Counted from the stretch's first letter, positions 35,188-44,812 are shown. The stretch: DNA of 64,000 nt from an uncultured Lachnospiraceae bacterium (GCA_902476645.1 CABSEG010000003.1:41744-105743); one strand, 5' to 3'. The notes: generated from the sequence alone by a model not told the origin. Translations and numbers: made by a program.

Positions 35188-36912
35188 TTATACCCCCAGC
35201 TGCTGTTCCAGGATATAGAATGGGGCAGGCCCGATCTCTAATATTTTCTCATGAAAGTCTTTTAAGGTAAAATGTTCTTTTTGCTTCTTTGCATAGGCGT
35301 CTCTCAGGTCCAGAAAACCCAAATATCCCCCATAGTATTTCAGATAATTGGCAGGAGCCTCCAGAATCGCGTCGTACAGGGCGTCCGTCTGCATTGTGTC
35401 AGAAAAACCAAGCTGAATAAGATAGGCGGCCATATCGGCCCTGCTATACCCGTAGTAGTGAATCGCGATATCCATGAGACTGGAGATCCCAAGCATGATG
35501 GATCGGTTGAGCCGGTACAGACTGGCCACATCCGGATCGGTATCAGCCATAGAGTAGGAGTACATTTCCACATAGGTGGCCCATCCTTCCACGTATCCCC
35601 CAAAATCCAGAAGGCTTCGCACTTTGTTAAAGCCGGAATTTCCAAAGTATACGGTTTGGTAGAGATGACCCGGATACCCTTCGTGGGCCAGCGTGGTATA
35701 GAGCTCCAGTGGGGTGTAAGAGGCAGCCTGGTTGATATAAATAGTATTTTGACTCTGGCAGTCAATGGGAGGAGTTAAGTAAAAGGCAGGGCTTAAAAAT
35801 TCCTCCAGAGACGGGTGTACGTACTTTACCTGGTAGGAAACCTCCGGGGGAGAGGGGAAATCTTTGGAGATTTTTTGTTCCAGATCCTGTAGCATCCCGG
35901 AAGGATCCTGCAAGGCCAGATCCCCGGAAAGAGAACTGGTGAGCAGGGAGGGGTTTTCCGATATCAGGGTGCGAAGCTCTGAGAAATCCGCCTCTAACTG
36001 CTGCTGGATTCGCTTGGCCAGGGTGGGTACGGCGTCATCCAGACCGGTGGTATATCGGACCAGATATTCATAGTAGTCTTTCCCCTGTGGCAGCCAGCAG
36101 AGTCCTTTCTCGTTTACACCCTGGCCCTTTAGGGCCGTAAGTCCTTGGATAAGAAGTTCGTAGGCGGGAACCACGTGCGTAAGGACAGCGTTTCGGTTGG
36201 CTTCTCTATAGGCGTCTTTCTTTTCCTGGGACAAAAAGTCGGCGGTTTTCATCTGCTCATCGAACAGTTCCAACATGAAATTTTCCTCTGGGGTTTGGAT
36301 AAAGGAGCTGCACTGAGCGATTACCTGATCTGCCGTGGAATCGCTCATAAACAGTCCGGCTTTTGCCTTTTCCTGCTCAAATTGCAGAATAGACTGGTAG
36401 TAGGTATCTATTTGGCTGATAAGCTCCAGATAATCCGTCACATCCTGTTCATCCCGGAAGGTATATTCTGCCAGCAGCACTGGAAGCTGAGCCTGCACGC
36501 CAATAGTGGGACCAAGGGGCTCCTCATAGAGATAAAATTTTCGGCCCATTTGCTGGATATCCAGATAGGCTTCTAAGATATCGTAGGTAAGCTGATTATC
36601 CTCGGAGAGACAATGTCTGCAAATTTGGTCTAATTGTTCCTGGTAATTTTCCAAAATCACAGAGGAGGAAGCTGCTTCCTCCACGTCTACGGTACCAAGG
36701 GTCACCGGATAATCGGTAATACCAAAGGCTTCCGGTTCAGCCAGAGTATAGTGCAGATTCAGGGTGTTTCCCTGGATTTCCGACTGAAACATTTCTTCTG
36801 TAAAGTCCACAAAAGAGCGGTTGGCCAAATAACTATGTATTGAGCAGGCCAAAAACAGAGCCGCGGCTGAGGCGGCAATGCCAAGCATCAGAGGGCGTTT
36901 GGATTTTTGCAT
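35188..36912 (-). CDS. DUF885 family putative metallopeptidase, secreted or membrane-anchored
   Basis: 574 residues. A hydrophobic N-terminus (PLMLGIAASAAALFLACS) suggests a signal anchor; the lipobox is poor. The family motif HEGYPGHLYQ, near residue 410, matches the HExxH-like zinc site of DUF885 proteins (often HEGxPGHH). Other conserved words are YVEGWATYVEMYS and FSDTMQTDALYDAIL. Members are annotated as dipeptidyl carboxypeptidase-like enzymes, without much biochemistry. The gene is convergent with the MarR gene (6 bases apart). Confidence 0.82.
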   Translation of the reverse strand: MQKSKRPLMLGIAASAAALFLACSIHSYLANRSFVDFTEEMFQSEIQGNTLNLHYTLAEPEAFGITDYPVTLGTVDVEEAASSSVILENYQEQLDQICRHCLSEDNQLTYDILEAYLDIQQMGRKFYLYEEPLGPTIGVQAQLPVLLAEYTFRDEQDVTDYLELISQIDTYYQSILQFEQEKAKAGLFMSDSTADQVIAQCSSFIQTPEENFMLELFDEQMKTADFLSQEKKDAYREANRNAVLTHVVPAYELLIQGLTALKGQGVNEKGLCWLPQGKDYYEYLVRYTTGLDDAVPTLAKRIQQQLEADFSELRTLISENPSLLTSSLSGDLALQDPSGMLQDLEQKISKDFPSPPEVSYQVKYVHPSLEEFLSPAFYLTPPIDCQSQNTIYINQAASYTPLELYTTLAHEGYPGHLYQTVYFGNSGFNKVRSLLDFGGYVEGWATYVEMYSYSMADTDPDVASLYRLNRSIMLGISSLMDIAIHYYGYSRADMAAYLIQLGFSDTMQTDALYDAILEAPANYLKYYGGYLGFLDLRDAYAKKQKEHFTLKDFHEKILEIGPAPFYILEQQLGV

Positions 36913-37049
36913 ACAGATACCACACAGCGGGTCTTTGGCATCAGTCTATGCAGAAAACGGCATGTTTCATACGTCTTCCATAATTCCTTTTTATCTGGTA
37001 CAATGGAGTCGCAAAAGTGAAAGAAGTTGGATATTAGCAGGAGGAGCTC

Positions 37050-37553
37050 ATGAAAAACGTGGTATTAATTGGAATGCCAGGTTCCGGGAAAAGTACCGTG
37101 GGCGTGTTGCTGGCGAAGGTTTTAGGTTACGAATTTTTGGATTCAGATTTGCTGATACAAAAGCGTGAAGGCAGGTTGCTTTCCCAGGTGATCCAGCAGG
37201 AGGGGATCGAGGGATTTATCCGTATAGAAGAGGAAGTGAATGCAGGGATTCGAAAGACCGACACTGTGATTGCCACAGGAGGCAGCGCCGTTTATGGGGC
37301 CAGGGCGATGGCGCATTTAAGGGAAACCGGAACCATTGTGTACTTAAAACTGCCCCTTGAGGAGCTTCAAAGGCGCCTGGGAAATCTCAAATGCCGGGGG
37401 GTGGTACTGAAGGAAGGACAGACACTTCAAGAGTTGTATGAGCAGAGGGCGCCGCTTTATGAGCGGTACGCCGATGTGGAAGTGGATGAGACAGGACTGG
37501 ATGTGGAGCAGACGTTAGAGCGGCTGGTAAAAGCCCTTGGGCGCAGACCGTAA
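37050..37553 (+). CDS. aroK: Shikimate kinase
   Basis: 167 residues. The P-loop is GMPGSGKST. Shikimate-binding words FLDSDLLI (Asp) and EGFIRIEEEV (the Arg of the usual FR.E) follow, then IATGGSAV (Gly-Gly) and the lid region with YERYADVEV. It phosphorylates shikimate at the 3-hydroxyl in chorismate synthesis. No other aro genes are adjacent. The Shine-Dalgarno GGAGGAG precedes the ATG. Confidence 0.92.
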   Translation: MKNVVLIGMPGSGKSTVGVLLAKVLGYEFLDSDLLIQKREGRLLSQVIQQEGIEGFIRIEEEVNAGIRKTDTVIATGGSAVYGARAMAHLRETGTIVYLKLPLEELQRRLGNLKCRGVVLKEGQTLQELYEQRAPLYERYADVEVDETGLDVEQTLERLVKALGRRP

Positions 37554-37666
37554 GGATTTTGTAATATTTTACAGCATATTCTTGTGAGAAATGCACAGAT
37601 TAAAAAGTGTAAAGAGAAAGGAACCCGGCGCGGCAGTGTGAATAATAGACGAAATCTTAAATTTTG

Positions 37667-37694
37667 TTTACAAAGCAAAAGATTGTGGTATAAT
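37667..37694 (+). promoter_or_regulatory. SigA-type promoter of murA
   Basis: TTTACA (37667-37672), a 16-base spacer and TATAAT (37689-37694) inside TGGTATAAT. Confidence 0.75.
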
Positions 37695-37791
37695 ATACGT
37701 TGGATGTTTTAGCAGAAGCAGCACGGGAATCGAGGGATCGATTTCTTTTTACATATGAGGGAAAAGTATAAATAAGAATTTGAGGTGTCTT

Positions 37792-39084
37792 ATGGAACAG
37801 TATATTATTAAAGGCGGCAACCCGTTAGTTGGAGAAGTTGAGATCGGAGGAGCTAAAAATGCGGCTCTCGGAATCCTGGCGGCGGCCATTATGACGGATG
37901 AGACGGTGGTCATTGAGAATCTGCCGGACGTACAGGATATCAACGTATTACTGGAGGCGATCAGTGAGATCGGAGCGCGGGTGGAACGTCTGGACCGGAA
38001 TCGGGTGTCTATTAACGGCTCCATGATCGGGGAGGTCAGCGTGGGCTATGAGTACATCAAGAAAATTCGCGCTTCCTATTATCTGCTGGGGGCTCTGCTT
38101 GGAAAGTATAAAAAGGCGGAAGTGCCTCTTCCGGGAGGATGTAATATCGGAAGCAGACCCATTGACCTGCATTTGAAGGGATTTAAGGCACTGGGCGCGA
38201 AGGTAAATATCAAAAACGGTTCCATTGTGGCAGAGGCCGAGAGGCTACACGGAAGTCATATCTTCCTGGATACGGTATCCGTAGGCGCTACGATTAATAT
38301 TATGATGGCAGCTTCGATGGCGGAAGGATATACCATTATCGAAAACTGCGCCAGAGAGCCCCATGTGGTGGATGTGGCTAACTTTTTAAACAGTATGGGT
38401 GCTAATGTGAAGGGAGCGGGTACAGACGTGATTCGTATCCGCGGCGTGGAGCGTCTCCATAGAACGGAGTATTCCATCATTCCTGATCAGATTGAAGCGG
38501 GAACCTTTATGTTTGCGGCGGCGGCCACCAAAGGGGATGTGATGGTGAAGAATGTGATCCCTAAGCATCTGGAGGCTACTACGGCCAAATTGGTGGAGAT
38601 TGGCTGCGAGGTGGAAGAGTTTGACGATGCCGTTCGTGTGGTGGCCTCTAAAAGATTAAGCAACACCAATGTAAAGACACTTCCTTATCCTGGATATCCG
38701 ACAGACATGCAGCCGCAGATCGGGGTGACCCTGGCCTTGGCCAAGGGAACCAGCATTGTGACGGAGAGCATTTTCGAGAACCGATTCAAATATATAGACG
38801 AGCTGGCCAGAATGGGAGCTTCCGTGAAAGTGGAGGGGAATACGGCCATCATAACCGGAGTGGAGATGCTGACCGGCGCAAGAGTCAGCGCGCCGGATCT
38901 GCGGGCAGGCGCGGCTCTGGTAATTGCCGGACTGGCAGCAGAGGGAATTACCATCGTGGATGATATTGTGTATATCCAGAGAGGATATGAGAACTTTGAG
39001 GAGAAGCTTCGCAGCCTGGGAGCTGAGATCGAAAAGGTTTCCAGCGAGAAGGAGATTCAGAAGTTTAAGCTGCGTGTGAGTTGA
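37792..39084 (+). CDS. murA: UDP-N-acetylglucosamine 1-carboxyvinyltransferase
   Basis: 430 residues from the ATG at 37792, which has GAGGTG five bases upstream. This enzyme makes the first committed step of peptidoglycan synthesis, transferring enolpyruvate to UDP-GlcNAc. The catalytic Cys is in LPGGCNIGSRPIDLH, the residue that fosfomycin alkylates. Other family words are GGAKNAALGILAA near the start, ATKGDVMV and PYPGYPTDMQPQ. Length and motifs are normal. Confidence 0.95.
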   Translation: MEQYIIKGGNPLVGEVEIGGAKNAALGILAAAIMTDETVVIENLPDVQDINVLLEAISEIGARVERLDRNRVSINGSMIGEVSVGYEYIKKIRASYYLLGALLGKYKKAEVPLPGGCNIGSRPIDLHLKGFKALGAKVNIKNGSIVAEAERLHGSHIFLDTVSVGATINIMMAASMAEGYTIIENCAREPHVVDVANFLNSMGANVKGAGTDVIRIRGVERLHRTEYSIIPDQIEAGTFMFAAAATKGDVMVKNVIPKHLEATTAKLVEIGCEVEEFDDAVRVVASKRLSNTNVKTLPYPGYPTDMQPQIGVTLALAKGTSIVTESIFENRFKYIDELARMGASVKVEGNTAIITGVEMLTGARVSAPDLRAGAALVIAGLAAEGITIVDDIVYIQRGYENFEEKLRSLGAEIEKVSSEKEIQKFKLRVS

Positions 39085-39123
39085 AAGGAAAAAGACCTGC
39101 GGGATAAGTGATAAAAGTTTTCC

Positions 39124-39152
39124 TTGACGGAGCCAAAAAAACGCGTTAAGGT
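39124..39152 (+). promoter_or_regulatory. Candidate promoter of the metK leader
   Basis: TTGACG (39124-39129), a 17-base spacer and TAAGGT (39147-39152). The -10 is weak, but the position, about 30 bases before the aptamer, fits. Confidence 0.5.
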
Positions 39153-39182
39153 ATAAAAGTACAAGTACATCATCTATATTTT

Positions 39183-39281
39183 CTCTTATTCAGAGTGGCG
39201 GAGGTACAAAGGACCTGTGAAACCACGGCAACCCCGGAATGGAAGGTGCCAACCTGAGCGAAGAAATTCGAACAATAAGAG
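39183..39281 (+). promoter_or_regulatory. SAM-I (S-box) riboswitch aptamer
   Basis: The closing stem P1 is CTCTTATT (39183-39190) with AATAAGAG (39274-39281). Between are the conserved S-box words CAGAGTGGCGGAGG, GACCTGTGAAACC, ACGGCAACC and GGTGCCAACCTGAGCG. S-adenosylmethionine binding would favour the terminator at 39305 and turn metK off. Confidence 0.95.
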
Positions 39282-39304
39282 GATAGCTTATCGAAGGAGA
39301 TAGG

Positions 39305-39329
39305 AGGTCCGCTTAGAGCGGACCTTTTT
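39305..39329 (+). terminator. Riboswitch-controlled terminator of metK
   Basis: The 9-bp stem AGGTCCGCT/AGCGGACCT with a 3-base loop is followed by TTTT. It is the expression platform of the SAM-I riboswitch. Confidence 0.92.
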
Positions 39330-39394
39330 GCTGCCGTTGGCTGACTGTGGGAGCCATGAGAAAATATAAAAGAGGATAGAGTAAGGAGGATTCT

Positions 39395-40582
39395 ATGGAG
39401 AAATTATTATTTACATCGGAGTCTGTGACAGAGGGACATCCGGATAAAATGTGCGATCAGATTTCAGATGCCATTTTGGATGAACTGTTAAAGCAAGATC
39501 CCATGAGCCGGGTAGCTTGCGAGACAGCCACTACTACCGGTATGGTTCTGGTAATGGGAGAGATTACCACCAAGGCTTATGTGGATATCCAGAAAATCGT
39601 GCGGGACACGGTGCGGGAAATCGGGTATACCAGAGGGAAGTATGGTTTTGATGCAGATACCTGTGGCGTGATTACAGCCATTGACGAACAGTCGACAGAC
39701 ATCGCCATGGGTGTGGATAAGGCCCTGGAAGCCAAAGAGAATACCATGACGGAGGACGAAATCGAGGCCATCGGAGCGGGAGATCAGGGAATGATGTTTG
39801 GGTATGCCTCAGATGAGACGCCGGAATATATGCCCTACCCCATTGCGTTAGCCCACAAACTGGCTCGCCAACTGACAAAAGTGAGAAAGGACGGCACACT
39901 TCCCTACTTAAGACCGGATGGCAAGACGCAGGTTACTGTGGAATATGATGAGAAGGGGGTTCCTTCCAGGCTGGACGCAGTGGTGTTGTCCACACAGCAT
40001 GATCCGGATGTGACCCAGGAGCAGATCCACAGAGACATCAGGGAGCATGTATTTGACGTGATTTTACCAAAAGAAATGGTGGATGAGCAAACAAAGTTTT
40101 TCATCAATCCCACAGGAAGATTTGTGATCGGGGGACCTCATGGGGACAGTGGTCTGACCGGACGTAAGATTATTGTGGACAGCTACGGCGGTTTTGCCCG
40201 TCACGGCGGCGGCGCCTTTTCCGGAAAGGACTGTACGAAGGTGGATCGTTCCGCAGCCTATGCGGCCCGCTACGTGGCAAAGAATATTGTTGCGGCAGGC
40301 CTGGCCAAGCGGTGTGAGGTGTCTTTATCTTACGCCATAGGAGTGGCCAGACCCACATCCGTGATGGTGGATACCTTTGGCACGGGAAAACTTTCCAATG
40401 AGCGCTTGACGGAAATTGTGAGAGAAAATTTCGATCTGAGGCCTGCGGGTATCATACGGATGCTGGATTTAAGAAGGCCAATCTATAAACAGACGGCGGC
40501 TTACGGTCATTTTGGAAGAAATGATCTGGATTTGCCATGGGAAAAACTGGATAAGGCAGAGGTGCTCAAACAGTATCTGTAA
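39395..40582 (+). CDS. metK: S-adenosylmethionine synthetase
   Basis: 395 residues with the full family pattern: FTSESVTEGHPDKMCDQISD, ATTTGMVLVMGEI, GAGDQGMMFGYA, GGPHGDSGLTGRKI and GGGAFSGKDCTKVDRS. It makes S-adenosylmethionine from methionine and ATP. The SAM-I riboswitch directly upstream gives end-product control. The Shine-Dalgarno AAGGAGG precedes the ATG. Confidence 0.97.
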   Translation: MEKLLFTSESVTEGHPDKMCDQISDAILDELLKQDPMSRVACETATTTGMVLVMGEITTKAYVDIQKIVRDTVREIGYTRGKYGFDADTCGVITAIDEQSTDIAMGVDKALEAKENTMTEDEIEAIGAGDQGMMFGYASDETPEYMPYPIALAHKLARQLTKVRKDGTLPYLRPDGKTQVTVEYDEKGVPSRLDAVVLSTQHDPDVTQEQIHRDIREHVFDVILPKEMVDEQTKFFINPTGRFVIGGPHGDSGLTGRKIIVDSYGGFARHGGGAFSGKDCTKVDRSAAYAARYVAKNIVAAGLAKRCEVSLSYAIGVARPTSVMVDTFGTGKLSNERLTEIVRENFDLRPAGIIRMLDLRRPIYKQTAAYGHFGRNDLDLPWEKLDKAEVLKQYL

Positions 40583-40613
40583 AAAATATGCTTGCCTGGA
40601 ACGGCTACGGTCG

Positions 40614-40659
40614 CCCGGGCAGGCTCTTTGTTATTACAGAAATTAGTTGCCTGCCCGGG
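40614..40659 (+). promoter_or_regulatory. Long GC-rich hairpin just before the histidine kinase
   Basis: An 11-bp perfect inverted repeat (CCCGGGCAGGC with GCCTGCCCGGG, 24-base loop) ends two bases before AAAGGAGG of the kinase gene. There is no T-tract. It may stabilise the kinase mRNA or control access to the ribosome binding site. Confidence 0.5.
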
Positions 40660-40674
40660 GAAAGGAGGCAAAAT

Positions 40675-42171
40675 GTGAAGTTAAAAACAAGGCTGATTAT
40701 TTCCTTTTTTATCATCATCTGCGTGCCCATTGCCCTTACCTGCGTAGCTCTCTGGGGATTTGGAAATTATCAGCTTCGTTCTATCGAGGAAAACTTTGGA
40801 GTGGATGATCTCTCCTATGAGTCTTTATCCAATTCCTTACAAATGCTTACCAAGTCTACGCAAAAAACATTTGAAGAAATGCAGGCTCAGGCGGAGGAGA
40901 ATCCGGACCGTTTCCGGGAAATGGCATATCTGGAGTCTTTGAACAAGGAGTTGTCCAGGAGGGATTCGTACCTGATTATGCGTATGGGAGAGGATATGCT
41001 CTACTATGCAGGCACAAAGGAGGACATATCCGAGCTGTTTCAGGAGCTTCCGGTTTATGGAGACTATGGGGAGGCTTCTGACAGCGGTATTTATATTGGA
41101 AGGGACGTGCAGTCCTTTGTAAAGCAGCTGGATATGGTGTTTTCGGATCATACCACAGGCAGCGCCTTTGTGATTACGGGGGTAGGATATACAGCCCCCC
41201 AGGTGAGGCTTTTGATGCGGGATATGGTGATTGCGATTCTGGTGATTTTGGTTTTGACTTCCGCCCTTTTGACCAGTTGGATCTATAAGGGAATCAGCAG
41301 CCCTCTCAATAAATTGCGAAAGGCCACTAAACATATAAAGGACGGGGACATGGATTACTCTCTGGAAGTGCAGGGAGAGGATGAGATCAGTCAGCTTTGC
41401 AGGGATTTTGAGCAGATGCGTATGCAGCTGAAGATCTCTGCCGAGCAGAAGGCAGAGTATGCAAAGGACAACCGGGAGCTTATCCGAAATATTTCCCATG
41501 ATCTGAAAACACCGATCACTACGGTAAAAGGCTATGTAGAGGGGATCATGGACGGGGTGGCGGACACGCCAGAGAAGATGGACCGGTATATCCGCACCAT
41601 TTATAATAAAGCCAATGAGATGGACCGGCTGGTGAATGAGCTGACGTTTTATTCTAAAATCGACACCAATCGGATTCCCTACACGTTTACCAAGATCAAT
41701 GTAAACAGTTATTTTGAGGACTGTGTTGAGGAAGTGGGAGTGGAACTGGAGTCCAGAAATATTCGTCTTTCTTATAACTGTACCGTTGCTGGTGATACGT
41801 TGATTATCGCTGATCCGGAGCAGTTAAAGCGGGTCATTAACAATATCATCGGCAATTCCGTAAAATATATGGACAAGCCTCAGGGCAGCATTGCCATTCG
41901 GGTGGAGGATGCAGGAGACTTTATTCAGGTTGAGATTGAGGACAACGGAAAGGGAATTGCGGCGAAGGATTTGCCGTCTATCTTTGACCGGTTCTTTCGA
42001 ACCGATGCGTCCCGAAATTCTTCCCAGGGGGGAAGCGGTATCGGCTTGTCTATTGTGAAAAAGATCATTGAGGATCACGGGGGAAAAATATGGGCCAGCA
42101 GCAAGTTAGGGGAAGGGACTACCATGTGCTTTGTACTTAGAAAATACCAGGAGGTACCGATGAATGAGTAA
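40675..42171 (+). CDS. Sensor histidine kinase
   Basis: 498 residues from a GTG at 40675, chosen because AAAGGAGG is six bases upstream and a membrane segment follows at once (LIISFFIIICVPIALTCVAL). An extracytoplasmic region of about 150 residues and a second membrane segment (MVIAILVILVLTSALLTSW) follow. Then come a HAMP domain, the phosphorylation site NISHDLKTPITTVKG and an ATPase domain (NNIIGNSVKYM, DNGKGI, GGSGIGLSIVKKII). The signal is unknown. It overlaps the response regulator gene by 8 bases. Confidence 0.93.
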   Translation: MKLKTRLIISFFIIICVPIALTCVALWGFGNYQLRSIEENFGVDDLSYESLSNSLQMLTKSTQKTFEEMQAQAEENPDRFREMAYLESLNKELSRRDSYLIMRMGEDMLYYAGTKEDISELFQELPVYGDYGEASDSGIYIGRDVQSFVKQLDMVFSDHTTGSAFVITGVGYTAPQVRLLMRDMVIAILVILVLTSALLTSWIYKGISSPLNKLRKATKHIKDGDMDYSLEVQGEDEISQLCRDFEQMRMQLKISAEQKAEYAKDNRELIRNISHDLKTPITTVKGYVEGIMDGVADTPEKMDRYIRTIYNKANEMDRLVNELTFYSKIDTNRIPYTFTKINVNSYFEDCVEEVGVELESRNIRLSYNCTVAGDTLIIADPEQLKRVINNIIGNSVKYMDKPQGSIAIRVEDAGDFIQVEIEDNGKGIAAKDLPSIFDRFFRTDASRNSSQGGSGIGLSIVKKIIEDHGGKIWASSKLGEGTTMCFVLRKYQEVPMNE

Positions 42172-42853
42172 GATCTTAATTATTGAAGACGAGGAGAGCA
42201 TTGCGGATCTGGAAAAGGATTATCTGGAGTTGAGCGGATTTGAAGTAGAAATTGAAAACAGGGGAGATGTGGGCCTAAAGCGGGCGCTGGAAGAACCTTT
42301 TGATCTGTTTATTCTGGATTTGATGTTGCCGGAAGTGGACGGGTTTGAGATCTGTAAGGAAATCAGAAAGCAGAAGAACACACCCCTGATTATGGTTTCC
42401 GCAAAAAAAGACGATATTGATAAAATCAGGGGACTTGGCCTCGGCGCGGATGATTATATGACAAAACCCTTTAGCCCCAGCGAATTGGTGGCCAGGGTAA
42501 AGGCGCATATGTCCCGCTATGAGAGACTGGTGAGCACCAATGCCCCGGATAATGAGATCATTGAGATTCGGGGCATTAAGATCGACAAGACTGCCAGAAG
42601 GGTATGGGTGGACGGAGAGGAAAAGACCTTTACCACCAAGGAGTTTGATCTGTTGACTTTTTTGGCTCAAAATCCCAACCATGTGTTTACCAAGGAAGAA
42701 CTTTTCTCCAAAATATGGGATATGGAATCCATCGGAGATATCGCAACGGTAACGGTGCATATCAAGAAAATAAGGGAGAAGATTGAGAAAAACACGGCAA
42801 AGCCCCAGTATATTGAGACTATCTGGGGGGTGGGATACCGATTTAAGATTTAA
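42164..42853 (+). CDS. OmpR-family response regulator
   Basis: 229 residues. The receiver domain (KILIIEDEESIADL, phosphoacceptor Asp in FDLFILDLMLPEVDG, Lys in MTKPFSPSEL) is followed by a winged-helix DNA-binding domain (TTKEFDLLTFLAQNPNHVFT, ending ETIWGVGYRFKI). It is the partner of the overlapping kinase. Kinase-first order is less usual than regulator-first. The last 11 bases overlap the convergent polymerase gene. Confidence 0.94.
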   Translation: MSKILIIEDEESIADLEKDYLELSGFEVEIENRGDVGLKRALEEPFDLFILDLMLPEVDGFEICKEIRKQKNTPLIMVSAKKDDIDKIRGLGLGADDYMTKPFSPSELVARVKAHMSRYERLVSTNAPDNEIIEIRGIKIDKTARRVWVDGEEKTFTTKEFDLLTFLAQNPNHVFTKEELFSKIWDMESIGDIATVTVHIKKIREKIEKNTAKPQYIETIWGVGYRFKI

Positions 42854-44057
42854 GATGATCCTGGTTACCGGATAACATACTTCCACGTACGATGGCATCT
42901 TCGCCGAACCTGCTTCGTATGGAGTCCAGAGCCTGATCCAGCTTGCGCTGTTTTTCATTTTTGGTGAATGCAGGGTCAAACAGACTCATCTGGATCGGAG
43001 TGCTGTCAGGGAGCAGTTTGCCTGCACGGATACCGAGTAGGCGTATAGGGACTTCGTTCCAGAGCTGTTCGAAGAGAATGCAGGCATTGTGATAGATCCC
43101 ATCAGTGGTATCGGAAGGAGGATCTAAGGACCTTTGATGGGAGGAGGCTGTGAACGTATGGTATTTGATTTCTACGCACAGGCTGGCTGCCAGCACATGG
43201 TTTTTTCGAAGCCTTGCGCTTACTTTTTCCGCAAGCTTTCGGAGAATAGAGAAAGCCTCTTCCCTTGTGGTCACATCTTTGGTAAGGGTGATGGAATTTC
43301 CGATGCCCTTTGCTTTTGACGGGGAAGAAAGGACGGGCGCGTCGTCGATGCCGTTGGCATAGTCATGAAGCATTTTCCCGTGGCTTTTTAAATGGGAGAA
43401 GAGAAGAGCCGGATCTGTGACTGCCAGATCTCCTATCGTTCTAATCCCTAGCTTATGCAGGGTCTGCACGGAGGAACGGCCTGCCATATACAGCTCTTCC
43501 ACAGGAAGAGGCCACATTTTTTCCTGTATTTCCTTGGGAAACAAGGTATGTATTTTACCAGGCTTTTCAAAATCAGAGGCCATTTTAGCCAAAAGTTTGT
43601 TAGAAGAGATTCCGATATTTACGGTATAAGAGAACCGGGCAAAGATTTCATCCCGGATTTGTGCGGCAGCCTGGGTGCAGGAGGAGTATTGGTGGGCGAT
43701 TCCGGTAAAGTCTAAAAAGCACTCGTCCACACTGACTTGCTCCAGATCCGGAGTAATTTCACGCAGAAAGTCCATAAGTCGTTTGCTATAGCGGGCATAC
43801 AGCTTATGATCCGGAGGAGCGATCAGTAGGTCCGGACATTTTTTCAGGGCCGTGGCAATGGGTTCTCCTGTGCGCACACCAAAGGATTTGGCGGGCAGGG
43901 ACTTTGCCAGGACTACGCCGTGGCGTTTCGCCTGATCCCCGCCTATGATCGCAGGCACACAGCGCAGATCCGGCCCCTGGCCCGTGCGAAGCTGTTCTAC
44001 GGAAGTCCAGCTTAGATAAGCTGAGTTTACGTCAATATGAAAAATAATACGCTCCAT
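42843..44057 (-). CDS. dinB: Y-family DNA polymerase (DinB/Pol IV type)
   Basis: 404 residues. Catalytic carboxylates are in HIDVNSAYLSW and SVDECFLDF; other family words are GVVLAKSLPAKSFGVRTGEP, YARYSKRLMDFL and NIGISSNKLLAKMASDFEKP. It carries out error-prone synthesis past DNA lesions. No consensus SOS box is obvious in the short gap upstream (44058-44137). It ends convergent with the response regulator gene, sharing 11 bases. Confidence 0.92.
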   Translation of the reverse strand: MERIIFHIDVNSAYLSWTSVEQLRTGQGPDLRCVPAIIGGDQAKRHGVVLAKSLPAKSFGVRTGEPIATALKKCPDLLIAPPDHKLYARYSKRLMDFLREITPDLEQVSVDECFLDFTGIAHQYSSCTQAAAQIRDEIFARFSYTVNIGISSNKLLAKMASDFEKPGKIHTLFPKEIQEKMWPLPVEELYMAGRSSVQTLHKLGIRTIGDLAVTDPALLFSHLKSHGKMLHDYANGIDDAPVLSSPSKAKGIGNSITLTKDVTTREEAFSILRKLAEKVSARLRKNHVLAASLCVEIKYHTFTASSHQRSLDPPSDTTDGIYHNACILFEQLWNEVPIRLLGIRAGKLLPDSTPIQMSLFDPAFTKNEKQRKLDQALDSIRSRFGEDAIVRGSMLSGNQDHLKS

Positions 44058-44137
44058 AAGTCTGCCCCCTCTTGCTTTTTCTTTTATTATATCTTACAAT
44101 TTGTCCCAGATCAAATTTCTTGTGAAAAGGAGAAGGT

Positions 44138-44812
44138 ATGGAAATTTTATATGAGGATGCTTCTCTTCTGGTATGCGTCAAAGAACCGGGAATTCCGGTG
44201 CAGAGCGCAAGGATAGGAGTCAGAGATTTGGTGAGTATTCTGAAAGTCCGCCGAAAGGAATCGGAGGGCATGAGGGGGGAACCCTATCTGGGCGTGGTTC
44301 ACAGGCTGGCCCAGCCGGTGGGAGGCGTATTGGTCTTTGCAAAGACAAAGGAGGCGGCGGGGGCGCTGAGCGCCCAGATACAAAAAGGCCGGATGAAAAA
44401 AGAGTATCTGGCCGTGATCTGCGCTCCTCCCAAGAACAAGGAGGGCGTTCTTAAGGACACATTGCTCCGGGACGGAAGAACCAATACCTCCAGGGTGGTA
44501 AAACCGGACCAGGCCGGAGCCAGGGAGGCAGTGCTTTCCTACAAGGTGCTTAAAACCAAAGGTGAATGGACTCTGGTGTCTGTCCTGCTCTCTACAGGGA
44601 GACACCATCAGATTCGGGTGCAGATGGCCCATGCGGGGATGCCGCTGGCAGGAGACCGGAAATATCAGCCGGATGTGAACTGGAAACCTGGAGAGGGATT
44701 GGCCCTCTGGGCATATCGTCTGACTTTTGTACACCCCAAAACCAGAAAAGAACTAACCTTTCAGGCAGAACCAAAAGGGTTCTTTTTTGAAAAATTTTTT
44801 TCGGAAGGATGA
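44138..44812 (+). CDS. RluA-family pseudouridine synthase-like protein with altered catalytic motif
   Basis: 224 residues. It has the fold and most motifs of RluA-type RNA pseudouridine synthases (EDASLLVCVKEPGIPV, GGVLVFAKTKEAA, KEYLAVICAPP, TGRHHQIRVQMAHAG, PLAGDRKY). The catalytic motif HRLD, whose Asp attacks the uridine, reads HRLA here: A58, codon GCC at 44309-44311. As written it should lack synthase activity and may only bind RNA, unless this is a sequence error. The reading frame is otherwise intact and of normal length. It lies 80 bases after the divergent polymerase gene. Confidence 0.85.
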   Translation: MEILYEDASLLVCVKEPGIPVQSARIGVRDLVSILKVRRKESEGMRGEPYLGVVHRLAQPVGGVLVFAKTKEAAGALSAQIQKGRMKKEYLAVICAPPKNKEGVLKDTLLRDGRTNTSRVVKPDQAGAREAVLSYKVLKTKGEWTLVSVLLSTGRHHQIRVQMAHAGMPLAGDRKYQPDVNWKPGEGLALWAYRLTFVHPKTRKELTFQAEPKGFFFEKFFSEG

